Assembly: GCA_050329955.1 (NCBI GenBank)
Contig: JBHJOH010000157.1
Coordinates: forward strand, 1-16,627
DNA from: JAOUGY01 sp050329955
GTDB taxonomy: Bacteria > Actinomycetota > Acidimicrobiia > Spongiisociales > ZC4RG35
Reading direction: 5' to 3'
Length of the DNA: 16,627 bases
Part shown: positions 15,958 through 16,627 of the stretch, piece by piece
How the letters are laid out: every line of letters starts with the position of its first letter
How positions within the stretch are numbered: the stretch's first letter is position 1
Notes under the pieces: generated by a model
Database searches by the model: none
Seen by the model: the letters and a program-made list of their open reading frames with translations, nothing else
Told to the model about the DNA's origin: nothing
Translations under genes and position numbers: made by a program

Positions 15958-16627
15958 ATGAGAACCACCACCAATCCGGACCGGTCGACCCGACCGTTGC
16001 CCAAGCTGAACATCATGATGGTCGTCCTGGCGATGACCGTTGTGGCAGGGGCGGGTGTTCCGACGGCCGCCGACGCCGCTGTGAGCGAGCCGCAGGCGGC
16101 AGTATCGCCGTTCGTCGATGTGGCCAACACGGATCCGTTCGCCGAAGCCATCGTGTGGCTGGCCGAGGAAGGCATCACGCAAGGGTGTAATCCTCCCACC
16201 AACGATCGCTTCTGCCCCGACGACTCGGTCACCCGTGGTCAGATGGCCGCATTCCTGGTCAGAGCGTTCGGCTACACCGACGCCGGGTCGGTCGACTTCG
16301 CCGACGATAACGGTTCGGTGTTCGAATCCGACATCGAGCGGCTCGCCACTGCCCGAGTGACGCTCGGCTGCAATCCGCCCACCAACGACCGGTTCTGTCC
16401 CGACGATCGCCTCACCCGTGGTCAAATGGCCGCCTTCCTGGTCAGAGCGTTCGGCTACACGGACGCCGGGTCGGTCGACTTCGCCGACGACAACGGTTCG
16501 GTGTTCGAATCCGACATCGAGCGGCTCGCCACTGCCGGAGTGACGCTCGGCTGCAATCCGCCTACCAACGACCGGTTCTGTCCCGACGATCGCCTCACCC
16601 GTGGTCAGATGGCCGCCTTCCTGTGGC
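15958..16627 (+). CDS. exported protein with SLH-like repeats, 3' end outside the window
   Basis: The open frame runs to the window end (223 complete codons). AGGGGAG (15947-15953) lies 4 nt before ATG. The N-terminus has a basic region and a hydrophobic stretch (IMMVVLAMTVVAGAGV) ending in ADAA, a probable Sec signal peptide. From residue about 55 the protein is built of 61-residue SLH-like units (FADDNGSVFESDIERLA, then GCNPPTNDRFCPDD, then TRGQMAAFLVRAFGY). S-layer homology units commonly anchor proteins to the cell wall; in this variant each unit has two Cys that may form a disulfide. Such repeats are frequent in exported Acidimicrobiia proteins (from memory). The C-terminal part, and so the protein's real role, is not visible. 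Confidence 0.88.
   Translation, partial: MRTTTNPDRSTRPLPKLNIMMVVLAMTVVAGAGVPTAADAAVSEPQAAVSPFVDVANTDPFAEAIVWLAEEGITQGCNPPTNDRFCPDDSVTRGQMAAFLVRAFGYTDAGSVDFADDNGSVFESDIERLATARVTLGCNPPTNDRFCPDDRLTRGQMAAFLVRAFGYTDAGSVDFADDNGSVFESDIERLATAGVTLGCNPPTNDRFCPDDRLTRGQMAAFLW
16186..16627 (+). repeat. tandem 183-bp in-frame repeats
   Basis: The period is exactly 183 bp (61 codons); the first Cys codon of each unit falls at 16186, 16369 and 16552. From about 16252 onward, successive units differ at only about five bases per 183 by eye, most of them synonymous, whereas the start of the first unit is more diverged. This indicates recent duplication within the gene. The third unit is cut by the window end. 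Confidence 0.9.

Noticed and set aside
16186..16627. Regular repeats considered as a CRISPR-like array
   Set aside because: The period is 183 bp, without distinct spacers, and the repeats are in-frame coding units of an SLH-like protein.

Overview
This window is high-GC DNA from what looks like a deep-branching actinobacterium, most plausibly Acidimicrobiia-like. The clues are the GC-rich codon use, an ECF sigma factor paired with a CU044_5270-like membrane protein, secreted SLH-like repeats with the motif GCNPPTNDRFCPDD, TANNNT -10 boxes placed for leaderless starts, and a 23S gene that lacks the roughly 100-nt helix-54 insertion found in most Actinobacteria. The lineage assignment is inference.

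Layout. Positions 1-3253 are the distal part of an rRNA operon: 23S, a structured spacer, 5S and a terminator hairpin. A rightward block follows: a TPR-like protein with an Arg/Gly/Asp-rich head (3274), an SSB-like OB-fold protein (4196), a divergent gamma-glutamyltransferase homologue (4567), a 59-residue unknown (6066), a SURF1 cytochrome oxidase assembly factor (6283) and an S41 lipoprotein protease (7041). A leftward YbaK-type editing protein ends back to back with the protease. It is divergent from a ribokinase (8984), which converges on metY (9885-11183, minus) across a shared hairpin.

The most interesting region is 11181-11720. On the minus strand a sigma-70-type promoter (TTGACA, 17-bp spacer, CATACT) leads into an S-box/SAM-I-class riboswitch (11533-11621). 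The core is canonical and carries a compensatory change in the P2-loop pseudoknot, but there is no room for helix P4. A further ~240 nt of structured leader follows, then a 35-codon small ORF with a good Shine-Dalgarno sequence whose stop overlaps the metY start (TGATG). This would let S-adenosylmethionine control sulfhydrylation of O-acetylhomoserine, possibly through the small ORF. The ECF sigma gene diverges from this leader and is followed by its overlapping CU044_5270-like partner.

The right end holds a leftward thioredoxin, a secreted right-handed beta-helix protein, a leftward VOC-family protein with a predicted leaderless start, and the 5' part of an exported protein with near-identical 61-residue SLH-like repeats that runs off the window. 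I see no CRISPR array, insertion sequence, phage genes, tRNA or conventional defence system.
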